A DNA stretch of 64,000 nucleotides from Firmicutes bacterium ASF500 (GTDB lineage: Bacteria; Bacillota; Clostridia; Oscillospirales; Oscillospiraceae): contig CP097573.1 in assembly GCA_000492175.2 (NCBI GenBank), positions 3,162,001 through 3,226,000 of the forward strand. The letters run 5' to 3'. Of this stretch, positions 34,241 through 41,425 are shown piece after piece. Each line of letters begins with the position of its first letter. Position 1 is the stretch's first letter. Under the pieces are notes generated by a model. It was given only the letters and a program-made list of their open reading frames with translations. It ran no database searches and was not told the DNA's origin. Made by a program: the position numbers and the translations under genes.

Positions 34241-34485
34241 AATACAGAATAGAAATTGATAAGCCGGCTTTGAAGTTTCTACAGAGACAGCCGCAGGCCC
34301 AGCGGGAGAGGCTTTTGAGAGCTATTCAGGGGTTGCCCGATATTGGAGATGTAAAGCCCCTGGGTGGGCATGAAAATCTGTATCGACTCCGTGTGGGGTT
34401 GTTTCGAGTGCTCTATACCGTAGCCGGGGAGCTTCTCATTGTTCGGGTGCTGAGCATTGGCAACCGTGGAGACGTTTACAAATAA
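34237..34485 (+). CDS. RelE/ParE-family toxin
   Basis: An 82-residue basic protein with the RelE fold signature: 'YRIEIDKPALKFLQRQPQAQRERLLRAIQGL', 'VKPLGGHENLYRLRVGLFRVLYTVAGELLIVRVLSIGNRGDVYK'. The 'YRLRVG.FRVLY' and the terminal 'I..RGDVY' strand are typical; in RelE-type mRNA interferases basic residues here cut A-site mRNA. The start is GTG, overlapping the antitoxin stop by 4 bp. Confidence 0.9.
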   Translation: MKYRIEIDKPALKFLQRQPQAQRERLLRAIQGLPDIGDVKPLGGHENLYRLRVGLFRVLYTVAGELLIVRVLSIGNRGDVYK

Positions 34486-34492
34486 GTGAAGG

Positions 34493-34592
34493 GCGCCCCG
34501 GCGTACCCTGCTAAAGGATTTTGCTGTATACCGTGCGGCGGGTCGAGTTATCCCACCCTACGAAAAGGTGGGCGGCCACAGGCCGCCCCTAC
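34493..34592. repeat. Partial GTAGGG-type repeat remnants
   Basis: Contains GCGGCGGGTCGAGTTATCCC followed by ACCCTAC, then GGTGGGCGGCCACAGGCCGCC ending CCCTAC. These look like right-hand halves of two elements of the 10707/36208 family joined together. They lie between the toxin gene and a small membrane gene. Confidence 0.55.
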
Positions 34593-34611
34593 AAAGAAAA
34601 GAGCGATTACC

Positions 34612-34842
34612 ATGAAACGGAAGAACATTGTAATCTGTACTGCCGTTGTGGCTGCGTTTCTTGCGCAGCTCTGGAGCGGCCTTGCTCCCCCGAAACCTGA
34701 GCCCGGCTTTATACCCAGCGGCGCGGCCCCAGACCCGGGAGCCACCGTATTTGGCGCGTTGCTGTTTGCGCTGATCGTATATGTGGTACTGAAGTTCTTG
34801 TTCTGGGCATATGAGAAGATGAAAGAAAAACTGAAAAAATAA
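34612..34842 (+). CDS. Small membrane protein (76 aa)
   Basis: Begins MKRKNIVICTAVVAAFLAQL, a signal-anchor or first membrane segment, followed by a Pro-rich loop ('PPKPEPGFIPSGAAPDPG'), a second segment 'TVFGALLFALIVYVVLKFLFWAY' and a basic C-terminus 'EKMKEKLKK'. I start at ATG 34612; the frame is open upstream through the repeat but without a better site (AGAAAAGAG is weak). No family recognised. Confidence 0.55.
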   Translation: MKRKNIVICTAVVAAFLAQLWSGLAPPKPEPGFIPSGAAPDPGATVFGALLFALIVYVVLKFLFWAYEKMKEKLKK

Positions 34843-34859
34843 AAGGGAGGAGAATTATT

Positions 34860-35063
34860 TTGAAAAAAATCAGACTGACCGCCATTGAGGACGAATTTGA
34901 CGACTATGAGGAGATGGGCCGTCGGGAGGGGAAGAGCTGGAATTTCGAGTTCGACCTGACCCCCTATATCGTCACCTGCGCCATGGCCTGCGTCCTGATG
35001 TTCGTGACCCGCATGGTGCGCAAGCATGTATTCCACGAGGACCTGTACAAGAAATATCATTAA
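34860..35063 (+). CDS. Small single-pass membrane protein (67 aa)
   Basis: The sequence begins MKKIRLTAIEDEFDDYEEMG, an acidic N-terminus, followed by a membrane segment 'YIVTCAMACVLMFVT' and a basic tail 'RMVRKHVFHEDLYKKYH'. The start is a TTG with AAAGGGAGG 9 bases before it. It is 52 bp upstream of era and probably cotranscribed. No family recognised. Confidence 0.6.
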   Translation: MKKIRLTAIEDEFDDYEEMGRREGKSWNFEFDLTPYIVTCAMACVLMFVTRMVRKHVFHEDLYKKYH

Positions 35064-35115
35064 CCAAAAACGTCCGGGGAACCGCTCACACCCGGCAAGA
35101 AAGTGAGGATTACCT

Positions 35116-36009
35116 ATGATTAAAAAGTCCGGTATTATTACCATCTGCGGACGGCCCAACGTGGGCAAGTCCACCCTGACCAACGCCTTTGTGGGGGAGA
35201 AGGTAGCCATTGTCACCAACAAGCCCCAGACCACCCGAAACCGCATCTGCGGCATCAAAAACCGGGGGGAGAGCCAGTTCGTCTTTGTGGACACCCCCGG
35301 CCTCCACAAGGCCCGGACCCGGCTGGGGGACTACATGGTCAACGTGGTGAAGGAGAGCGTGTCCGATGTGGACGCCGTCCTCCTGCTGGTGGAGCCCATC
35401 CCCCATGTGGGGGAGCCGGAGGGGCAGCTGATCGCCCGGATCAAGGCCCTGGGCTGTCCCGCCGTGCTGGCTATCAACAAGGCGGACACCCTGGAGCAGA
35501 AGGAAAAGCTGCTGGAGGTTATCCAAGTGTACAGCGGCGAGCATGACTTTGACGCGGTGGTGCCCATCTCCGCCAGAACAGGTCAGGGGGTGGAGGAGCT
35601 GCTCGACGTGCTGGAGGGCTACCTCCCCGAGGGCCCTCAGCTCTTCCCCGACGACATGACCTCCGACCAGCCGGAGCGCCAAATGATGGCCGAGATCATG
35701 CGGGAAAAACTGCTTCTCCTGCTGGACAAGGAGATTCCCCACGGCACCGCCGTGGAGATCACCCGCTTCGCCGAGCGGGACGACGAGGTTATCGAGGTGG
35801 AGGCCACCATCTACTGCGAGAAAAACAGCCACAAGGGCATTATCATCGGCAAGGGCGGAGGGATGCTGAAAAAGGCCTCCACCCTGGCCCGTCAGGACAT
35901 GGAGAAATTCATGGGGACCAAGGTGTTTTTAAAGACCTGGGTCAAGGTCAAGGAGAACTGGCGGGACAACCCGGCGGCTATCCAGAATTTTGGGTATGTG
36001 AAGGAGTAG
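35116..36009 (+). CDS. era: GTPase Era
   Basis: A 297-residue GTPase that checkpoints 30S assembly by binding the 16S 3' end. G1 is 'GRPNVGKST' (residues 12-20), the TT effector 'PQTTRN' is present, G3 'DTPG', G4 'NKAD' and G5 'SARTG'. The C-terminal KH domain has 'IIIGKGGGMLKKASTLARQDMEKFMGTKVFLKTWVKVKENWRDN'. It is followed 1 bp later by a small coiled-coil gene, then yqzL and recO, matching the Bacillus era-yqzL-recO order. Confidence 0.97.
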   Translation: MIKKSGIITICGRPNVGKSTLTNAFVGEKVAIVTNKPQTTRNRICGIKNRGESQFVFVDTPGLHKARTRLGDYMVNVVKESVSDVDAVLLLVEPIPHVGEPEGQLIARIKALGCPAVLAINKADTLEQKEKLLEVIQVYSGEHDFDAVVPISARTGQGVEELLDVLEGYLPEGPQLFPDDMTSDQPERQMMAEIMREKLLLLLDKEIPHGTAVEITRFAERDDEVIEVEATIYCEKNSHKGIIIGKGGGMLKKASTLARQDMEKFMGTKVFLKTWVKVKENWRDNPAAIQNFGYVKE

Positions 36010-36010
36010 T

Positions 36011-36211
36011 ATGGAGTATTCAAAAGACGACCTGATGGAGGCAAAGCGTCAGATCGACTCCACCCTCCACAAGCTTCGGGAGACGGTCAAGACCCTGAGC
36101 GCCAAAGAAAACCCGGACAGGTACAAATCTCAGCTCACCCTGGCACAGCGCAGAATTAAGGCCTTTGAGCTCGCGAATTGCCTGATTGAACGGGAGATGG
36201 AACGGGTGTAG
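36011..36211 (+). CDS. Small coiled-coil protein (66 aa)
   Basis: Sequence MEYSKDDLMEAKRQIDSTLH, continuing with Lys/Glu/Arg-rich heptads ('LRETVKTLSAKE', 'LTLAQRRIKAFELANCLIEREMERV'). It starts 1 bp after the era stop, with AAGGAG inside the end of era, so it is coupled to era. The TAG stop is formed by the GTAGGG end of the following repeat. No family recognised. Confidence 0.65.
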   Translation: MEYSKDDLMEAKRQIDSTLHKLRETVKTLSAKENPDRYKSQLTLAQRRIKAFELANCLIEREMERV

Positions 36212-36283
36212 GGCAAGGGCTCTGCCCTTGCCCTATCACAGAGGCGGAAGACTGTTTTGGCAAGGGCAGAGCCCTTGCCCTAC
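36208..36283. repeat. GTAGGG...CCCTAC palindromic repeat
   Basis: The arms GTAGGGCAAGGGCTCTGCCC and GGGCAGAGCCCTTGCCCTAC are inverted; each arm is partly self-complementary (AAGGGC...GCCCTT). It supplies the stop codon of the preceding ORF. Confidence 0.85.
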
Positions 36284-36345
36284 ATGACGTAACCGCCTCC
36301 GCCCATGATGTGACCGCCTCCGTCCTGCATGGCGTGACCGCCCCC
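36284..36345 (+). repeat. Short tandem repeat, about 22 bp x 3
   Basis: Three imperfect units CATGACGTAACCGCCTCCGC, CATGATGTGACCGCCTCCG and CATGGCGTGACCGCCCCCG follow the palindromic element. Noncoding, before yqzL. Confidence 0.6.
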
Positions 36346-36421
36346 GCAACAAAATTTACCGCTCATACCCGCTCCTGAAACCGGACAGCCTAATCCCACA
36401 AGGAAAGGGAGGGCTGGCGCT

Positions 36422-36568
36422 ATGAACGAGCGGGGGCTTTGGGAGCTGTTTTGCAAGACCGGACTGCCGGCGGTGTGGCTGGCCCTGGCCGGGGAGCGGG
36501 AGGAGCGGTCCCGACAGCGGGAGGAGCTGGCGAAAACAGCCTTTCAGCCTAGAATTGAGGAAGTCTGA
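36422..36568 (+). CDS. yqzL: YqzL-like protein (48 aa)
   Basis: Sequence MNERGLWELFCKTGLPAVWL followed by ALAGEREERSRQREELAKTA and FQPRIEEV. The 'W.LF..TG....WL' start matches the YqzL-like family, a 45-50 residue protein encoded between era and recO in Bacillus, exactly the position here. GGGAGGG lies 8 bases before the ATG. Function of the family is not established. Confidence 0.8.
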   Translation: MNERGLWELFCKTGLPAVWLALAGEREERSRQREELAKTAFQPRIEEV

Positions 36569-36600
36569 CGGGCGGGCGCCCGTACATAGGAGAAATGCCC

Positions 36601-37326
36601 ATGCACATCACCACCAAAGCCCTGGTCCTGCGGACGACGGACTACAAGGAGTCGGACAAAATTCTGACTCTGTTCACCCAGGACCAGGGGAAGCTCGCCG
36701 CCGCCGCCCGGGGGTGCCGGAAAAAAGGGAGCGCCATCGCCGCCGGGTGCCAGCTGCTGGCCTGGTCGGAGATGGTGCTCTATGACTATCAGGGTCGCTG
36801 GGCGGTGAAGGAGGCGGCCACCCAGCGGCTGTTCCAAGGGGTCCGGGACGACATCCAGCGGCTGGCCCTGGGGTGCTACTTCGCCGAGGTGGCCGAGCTG
36901 CTGGCGGTGGAGGGACTGCCCAGCCCCGAGCTGCTGTCCCTCACCCTGAACAGCCTCCACGCCCTGGACAAAATGACGGAGAAGCCGCTCCCCCTGGTGA
37001 AATCCGCCTTCGAGTGGAAGGCTATGGCCCTGGCGGGGTATGAGCCCCTTTTGGAGGACGGAAAGGTCCGCGGGGAGGGGATATCCCTGCCCCTGCCGCC
37101 CCCCGCCCTGGCCGCGCTGGAGCACATCCTCCACGGCGACCCCAAGCGGCTGTTCTCCTTCCAGCTGGGGGAGGAGTCCCTGAAACAGCTGGCCGACACG
37201 GCGGAGGCCTATCTCCGCACCCAGCTGGAGCGGGGATTCTCTACGCTGGATTATTACAAAAGCCTGGAAATGCAGCCCGGCGGGGCGCTGGACAGGGGGC
37301 TCTCTCAAGCTTACGGAGGTGGGTAG
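36601..37326 (+). CDS. recO: DNA repair protein RecO
   Basis: A 241-residue protein that loads RecA on SSB-coated gaps with RecR. The N-terminal OB fold is visible: 'TTKALVLRTTDYKESDKILTLFTQDQGKLAAAARGCRKKGS'. The C-terminal helical domain has 'FEWKAMALAGYEPLLEDG' and 'TLEYYK'-like 'STLDYYKSL'. The zinc-finger cysteines that many RecO proteins carry after 'GY.P.L' are missing. ATG 36601 is seven bases from AGGAG; ATG 36595 is too close. Confidence 0.92.
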   Translation: MHITTKALVLRTTDYKESDKILTLFTQDQGKLAAAARGCRKKGSAIAAGCQLLAWSEMVLYDYQGRWAVKEAATQRLFQGVRDDIQRLALGCYFAEVAELLAVEGLPSPELLSLTLNSLHALDKMTEKPLPLVKSAFEWKAMALAGYEPLLEDGKVRGEGISLPLPPPALAALEHILHGDPKRLFSFQLGEESLKQLADTAEAYLRTQLERGFSTLDYYKSLEMQPGGALDRGLSQAYGGG

Positions 37327-37329
37327 CGT

Positions 37330-37992
37330 ATGGAACAGGATCGGGTGATCTGTCAAATGAAGGAGCTGGCCGCGCGCTGTCACGCGAAGCGGCTGTGTCT
37401 CTTTGGCTCCCGGGCGAGGGGGGACCACCGGCCTGGCAGCGACTATGATTTTGCCCTCTGGGGCGTGCCTGGGGATATGCGGATGAAGCTGCTGGCAGAG
37501 GTGGACGAGCTCCCGTCTCTGATGAAGGTGGATGTGGTGTTGATTTCCGACGCCACCGACCCGGCGCTGCTGGAGCGGATACAAAAGGAGGGCGTTTTGC
37601 TGATGGATAAATTTGAGAGTAAGTGTGCCAACTACCGCCAGGCCCTGGAGCGGCTTAGAGAGGGTCTGGAGCGGTATGACCAGGCCCCCGGCGATATTGT
37701 TCGGGACGGAGTAATCCAGCGCTTTGAGTTTACCTGTGAGCTGGCCTGGAAGACGGTCCGGGAATATTTGATTGATCAGGGGTATGAGGAGCTGAACAGT
37801 CCCAAGGCGGTGATGCGTCAGGCCCTGTCGGACGGCCTGATTTCCGACGGCGAGGGCTGGCTGGCTCTGCTGACCGACCGCAACCGCACCTCCCATATCT
37901 ATGACGAGGCCACCGCCGAGGAGATCTTTGGGCGTGTCCGGGAGGTCTATATGGCGCTGATGGAGACGCTGCTGGAAAAGATGGAGAAATAA
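37330..37992 (+). CDS. Fused MNT nucleotidyltransferase-HEPN protein
   Basis: A 220-residue single chain combining what are usually two genes (HI0073/HI0074-type). The MNT domain (about 1-92) has the pol-beta motif G26-S...G-S-D38-Y-D40 ('GSRARGDHRPGSDYDFA') and a later 'KVDVVLI' acidic strand. The HEPN/substrate-binding domain (about 97-218) has 'FEFTCELAWKTVREYL' and the R184-N...H189-I-Y191 motif typical of HEPN RNases. MNT antitoxins can block HEPN toxins by modifying a Tyr near that motif. Its ribosome site GGAGGTGGG lies inside the end of recO. Confidence 0.85.
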   Translation: MEQDRVICQMKELAARCHAKRLCLFGSRARGDHRPGSDYDFALWGVPGDMRMKLLAEVDELPSLMKVDVVLISDATDPALLERIQKEGVLLMDKFESKCANYRQALERLREGLERYDQAPGDIVRDGVIQRFEFTCELAWKTVREYLIDQGYEELNSPKAVMRQALSDGLISDGEGWLALLTDRNRTSHIYDEATAEEIFGRVREVYMALMETLLEKMEK

Positions 37993-37998
37993 AAAGAG

Positions 37999-38029
37999 GC
38001 CCTCCGGCGTTCACCGGAGGGCTTTGTTC
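37999..38029. terminator. Intrinsic terminator, convergent
   Basis: Stem GCCCTCCGG (37999-38007), loop CGTTCA, arm 38014-38022, then TTTGTTCT. The minus strand has CTCTTTTTATTTC, so it can serve both the MNT-HEPN gene and rpmF. Confidence 0.85.
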
Positions 38030-38031
38030 TC

Positions 38032-38220
38032 TTACTGCTGGGCCTCAACCTGGCCGAAGGAACGGCCGTTATAGGTCAGGCAATTCTTGCACATACGGTG
38101 AGGCAGCCGGTAAGCCCCGCACTTGGGGCAGGTCACGATACCGGGAGTTTCCAGCTTCCAGTGGGAGCTGCGCCGCTTATCGCGCCGGGCCTTGGATACT
38201 TTTCCCTTGGGGACCGCCAT
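38032..38220 (-). CDS. rpmF: 50S ribosomal protein L32
   Basis: A 62-residue ribosomal protein starting '[23 protein letters not shown]' with a zinc ribbon '[17 protein letters not shown]'. AAGGAGGTG precedes ATG 38220; an ATG three codons upstream is not used. It follows the YceD-family gene in the standard bacterial pair. Confidence 0.97.
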   Translation of the reverse strand: MAVPKGKVSKARRDKRRSSHWKLETPGIVTCPKCGAYRLPHRMCKNCLTYNGRSFGQVEAQQ

Positions 38221-38265
38221 GGGTGACACCTCCTTCGGCTGTGCCGGTCAAGGCACATCTACTAC

Positions 38266-38769
38266 TCACTCAGCTTCCTTATCCAACAGCTGCGCAAGGG
38301 CCGCCAGTCTTGGATCGACATCAGGTCCGCACCCGCAGAGTCCGAGGTTCAAATCGGCTCCGCACTTGGCGCACAGCCCTTTGCAGTCGTCTGAGCAAAG
38401 GTTTTTGGTATCCATCGCGAGGATAAAGGCAGTACCGGCCGCTTCGTCCAAATCCAGCTCGGTACCCTCCAGAAGGAGGATGTCGTCGTTCTCCTCGTCC
38501 TCCAGCTCCTGGGCCACCAGGTTGTCCAGCACGACCACGTGTTCCCGGGAAAAGGTCTTCCCGCAGCGGTCGCATTGGAGCTCCAGAACGGAACGGGCCG
38601 TCCCCTCCAGGACCAGAGCGCCGGCGTGGTTGGTCACGCTGCCCTCGATCTCCACAGGGCGGACGATTGGACTGCTGCCATAGAAGTCCTGCCCGGACAG
38701 GTCCAGCTGAAGCTGAAACGTCTTTCTCGCGTCCGGCACATGGATGATATCTCGCAGATCCAGACGCAT
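38266..38769 (-). CDS. YceD/DUF177 family protein
   Basis: A 167-residue protein of the DUF177 family, which is encoded next to rpmF throughout bacteria and has been linked to rRNA accumulation. The sequence has 'LELQCDRCGKTFSREHVVVLDNLV', the family's C..C pair, an acidic stretch 'EDEENDDILLLEGTELDLDEAAG', and 'CSDDCKGLCAKCGADLNLGLC' near the C-terminus, which probably binds zinc. The start is ATG 38769 after GGGGAGGA. It shares a promoter with rpmF. Confidence 0.92.
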   Translation of the reverse strand: MRLDLRDIIHVPDARKTFQLQLDLSGQDFYGSSPIVRPVEIEGSVTNHAGALVLEGTARSVLELQCDRCGKTFSREHVVVLDNLVAQELEDEENDDILLLEGTELDLDEAAGTAFILAMDTKNLCSDDCKGLCAKCGADLNLGLCGCGPDVDPRLAALAQLLDKEAE

Positions 38770-38820
38770 GACGTTCCTCCCCGGGGCAGAGCCCCATACT
38801 CGCAGAATGGTACGCAGGAT

Positions 38821-38849
38821 ATTATAAAGACTTTTTGCCAAAATGTCAA
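38821..38849 (-). promoter_or_regulatory. Consensus promoter of the DUF177-rpmF operon
   Basis: On the minus strand TTGACA (complement of 38844-38849), a 17-bp spacer and TATAAT (complement of 38821-38826): a full consensus match, as expected for a ribosomal protein operon. Confidence 0.9.
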
Positions 38850-38880
38850 ATGCTTTTCACAAATTTCTCCACGAAATTTA

Positions 38881-38909
38881 TTGACACCGGGGTCGGAATA
38901 TGGTGAAAT
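38881..38909 (+). promoter_or_regulatory. Promoter of the pseudouridine synthase gene
   Basis: TTGACA (38881-38886), a 17-bp spacer and TGAAAT (38904-38909), 26 bp before the ATG, back to back with the DUF177-rpmF promoter. Confidence 0.65.
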
Positions 38910-38935
38910 ATTCTGGCGAGAGGAGGCGGACCCCT

Positions 38936-39919
38936 ATGAAGGAATTTACCATCGGAAAAAACGACGCCGGTCAGCGGCTGGACCGCTGGCTGGCCAAGAC
39001 CATGCCTCTGCTGCCCGGGCCGTTGGCCCAGAAGTACATCCGCCTCAAGCGGGTGAAGGTGAACGGCAGGGGGTCCAAGCGGGATGTGCGGCTCAGCGTG
39101 GGGGATGTGCTCCAGCTGTATATCAACGACGAGTTTTTTGACCGTCCCACCCCGGAAAACGCCTTTCTCTCCCTCTACCAGCCCAAGCTGAAGATCCTCT
39201 ATGAGGACGAGCACATCATGCTGCTGGACAAGCGCCCCGGGCTGGTGGTCCATCCCGACGAGAACGAGCGGGTCAACACCCTGCTCACCCACATCCAGGC
39301 CTATCTGTACCAGAAGAAGGAGTGGTCCCCCTATTGGGAAAACTCCTTCGCCCCCGCCCTGTGCAACCGCATCGACCGGAACACCGGAGGCATCGTCATC
39401 GCCGCCAAGACCGCCGAGGGCCTGCGGGTGATGAACCAGAAGATCAAGGACCGGGAGCTGACCAAGCTGTACCTGTGCGTGGTACAGGGGAAAATGTCCC
39501 CGCCTGAGGGTCGGCTGGAGGGGTATATTTTCAAGGATGAGGTGAAAAAACAGGTGTACGTCCGGAAGAAGCCGGAGCCGGGAGCCAAGATCGCCATCAC
39601 TGACTACAGGACCCTGGCGGTGAAGGACGGCCTGTCTCTGGTGGAGTGCGACCTGATCACCGGCCGGACCCACCAGATCAGAGCCCAGTTCGCCGCCGCC
39701 GGGCATCCCCTCCTGGGGGATGGCAAATACGGCTCCGAGCGGGAGAACCGCAAATACGGCCGCCACGGTCAGGCGCTGTATTCCTACAAGCTCACCTTCC
39801 GCTTCACCACCGACGCCGGTCCCCTGGAGGCCCTCAACGGGAGGACCTTCCAGGCGGAGGACGTGGAGTTCGTAGAAAAATTTTTCCCAGGTCTTGCGCA
39901 GAGGGGACGAGTGTGTTAG
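38936..39919 (+). CDS. RluA-family pseudouridine synthase with S4 domain
   Basis: A 327-residue enzyme isomerising uridines in rRNA. The N-terminal S4 RNA-binding domain spans about 13-62 ('QRLDRWLAKTM', 'YIRLKRVKVNG'). The synthase domain has the catalytic aspartate D147 in 'NRIDRNTGGIVIAAKT' (usual HRLDR.TSG, so His and Ser are replaced), and 'LITGRTHQIRAQFAAAGHPLLGDGKYG'. It belongs to the RluC/RluD group. GAGGAGG precedes ATG 38936. guaA starts 37 bp downstream. Confidence 0.9.
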   Translation: MKEFTIGKNDAGQRLDRWLAKTMPLLPGPLAQKYIRLKRVKVNGRGSKRDVRLSVGDVLQLYINDEFFDRPTPENAFLSLYQPKLKILYEDEHIMLLDKRPGLVVHPDENERVNTLLTHIQAYLYQKKEWSPYWENSFAPALCNRIDRNTGGIVIAAKTAEGLRVMNQKIKDRELTKLYLCVVQGKMSPPEGRLEGYIFKDEVKKQVYVRKKPEPGAKIAITDYRTLAVKDGLSLVECDLITGRTHQIRAQFAAAGHPLLGDGKYGSERENRKYGRHGQALYSYKLTFRFTTDAGPLEALNGRTFQAEDVEFVEKFFPGLAQRGRVC

Positions 39920-39956
39920 GATAATACAGAAATTTACAGAGGGAGGAAATTTGTCT

Positions 39957-41246
39957 ATGAAACAGGACATGATCGTCGTACTGGACCTGGGCAGCGAGGA
40001 GAACCCCAAGATTGCCCGGGAAATTCGGGCCCTGGGGGTTTATTCGGAGATTCACCCCCACGACATTACCCTGGCGGAGTTGCAGGCCCTGCCCAACGTG
40101 AAGGGTATCATCCTCAACGGCGGGCCCAACCGGGTGGTCGATGGGGTGGAGATCGACGTGGCCCAGGAGATTTACGACTGTGATATTCCCGCTCTGCTGG
40201 TGGACCACCGGGGGGACGACCCCTGGCCCGCCGACGACGGGGAGCGGGAGACCGCTCTGAAAAACTTCGTCTTTACCATCTGCGGAGCCGAGGCCAACTG
40301 GAACATGGACAACTTTATCGCCGACCAGGTGGAGCTTATCCGCCGTCAGGTGGGGGACAAGAAGGTGCTGCTGGCCCTGTCCGGCGGGGTGGACTCCTCC
40401 GTGGTGGCGGCGCTGCTCATCAAGGCCATCGGCAAGCAGCTCACCTGCGTCCATGTCAACCACGGCCTGCTCCGCAAGGGGGAGCCGGAGCAGGTGGTCA
40501 AGGTCTTCCGGGACGAGATGGACGCCAACCTCATCTATGTGGACGGAGTGGACCGCTTCCTGGATAAGCTGGCCGGCGTGGCCGAGCCGGAGCGGAAGCG
40601 GAAAATCATCGGCGCGGAGTTCATCCGTGTCTTTGAGGAGGAGGCCCGGAAGCTGGACGGCATTGAGTTCCTGGGCCAGGGCACCATCTATCCCGACATC
40701 ATCGAGAGCGGCACCAAGACTGTCAAGGCGGTGAAGAGCCACCACAACGTGGGCGGTCTGCCTGAGGATCTGGATTTTGAGCTGGTGGAGCCCCTGAAAA
40801 TGCTCTTCAAGGACGAGGTCCGGGCCTGCGGCAAGGCCTTGGGCCTGCCTGACGGCATGGTTTACCGCCAGCCCTTCCCCGGCCCCGGCCTGGGTGTGCG
40901 CTGCCTGGGAGCCATCACCCGGGACCGCCTGGAGGCCGTCCGGGAATCCGACGCCATCCTCCGGGAGGAGTTCGCCAAAAACAGCCTGGAGGGCAAGGTG
41001 TGGCAGTACTTTACCGCTATCCCTGACCTGAAATCGGTGGGTGTTCGGGACAATAAGCGCACTGAGGAGTGGTGCGTCATCATCCGCGCGGTCAATACCG
41101 TGGACGCCATGACCGCAACCGTGGAGAACGTGCCTTTTGACCTCCTCCAGCACATCACCGCCCGTATCACTAACGAGGTCAAGGGTGTCAACCGCGTCCT
41201 CTTTGATCTGACGCCGAAGCCCAGCGGAACCATAGAGTGGGAATGA
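39957..41246 (+). CDS. guaA: GMP synthase with truncated glutaminase domain
   Basis: A 429-residue enzyme making GMP from XMP; family length is about 510-525. The ATP-pyrophosphatase domain is intact (SGGVDSS at 142-148, 'GTIYPDVIES'-like 'GTIYPDIIES', 'KSHHNVGGLP', 'PFPGPGLGVR') and the dimerisation domain ends in 'GTIEWE'. The N-terminal GATase domain keeps its first strands ('GIILNGGPNRV') and the last ('FVFTICGAEANW'), but the section between, normally holding the nucleophile Cys ('G.CYG') and the His-Glu pair, is replaced by about 20 residues. It should therefore use free ammonia or a separate amidotransferase. The frame is intact. GGGAGG lies 10 bases before the ATG. Confidence 0.93.
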   Translation: MKQDMIVVLDLGSEENPKIAREIRALGVYSEIHPHDITLAELQALPNVKGIILNGGPNRVVDGVEIDVAQEIYDCDIPALLVDHRGDDPWPADDGERETALKNFVFTICGAEANWNMDNFIADQVELIRRQVGDKKVLLALSGGVDSSVVAALLIKAIGKQLTCVHVNHGLLRKGEPEQVVKVFRDEMDANLIYVDGVDRFLDKLAGVAEPERKRKIIGAEFIRVFEEEARKLDGIEFLGQGTIYPDIIESGTKTVKAVKSHHNVGGLPEDLDFELVEPLKMLFKDEVRACGKALGLPDGMVYRQPFPGPGLGVRCLGAITRDRLEAVRESDAILREEFAKNSLEGKVWQYFTAIPDLKSVGVRDNKRTEEWCVIIRAVNTVDAMTATVENVPFDLLQHITARITNEVKGVNRVLFDLTPKPSGTIEWE

Positions 41247-41281
41247 CCGTCAAAACGGCGCAAACCCGCATGAATACAGGG
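41235..41281 (+). repeat. attL of the guaA element
   Basis: A 47-bp segment starting at the last four codons of guaA (GAG TGG GAA TGA) recurs at 47798-47844. The first 21 bases are identical, four differ, and the next 17 (41260-41276) are identical. The repeat lies at both ends of a 6.6-kb module with a tyrosine integrase, so it is the attachment site. Confidence 0.9.
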
Positions 41282-41302
41282 TTTTTGACCTGTCACTTTG
41301 CC

Positions 41303-41324
41303 TTGTGATACTGGATTGATACTA
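41303..41324 (+). promoter_or_regulatory. Left arm-type site of the element
   Basis: TTGTGATACT-n-TTGATACTA. It recurs in the same orientation at 47674-47695. Each copy holds two TGATACT half-repeats. Position 22 bp inside attL suggests integrase or excisionase binding. Confidence 0.65.
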
Positions 41325-41361
41325 TTCGTTTCAACCCGGTCACACAAGAGAATGATTGCAA

Positions 41362-41425
41362 AGGGCAAGCGAACCGCCCTGCTGAACGACAAATTCAGCA
41401 GGGCGGTTTTGCTTGCCCTATTTTT
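41362..41425. terminator. Long stem-loop between attL and the repressor gene
   Basis: Two-part stem: AGGGCAAGC (41362-41370) with GCTTGCCCT (41411-41419), and ACCGCCCTGCTGAA (41373-41386) with its complement 41394-41407. A T-rich tract follows on the plus strand. It probably terminates both guaA and the convergent repressor transcript. Confidence 0.85.

Noticed and set aside
39957..40300. Frameshift or pseudogene explanation for the short GuaA
   Set aside because: The frame is open, the flanking strands of the domain align without slip, and the remainder of the protein is perfectly conserved, so an in-frame loss is the better reading.
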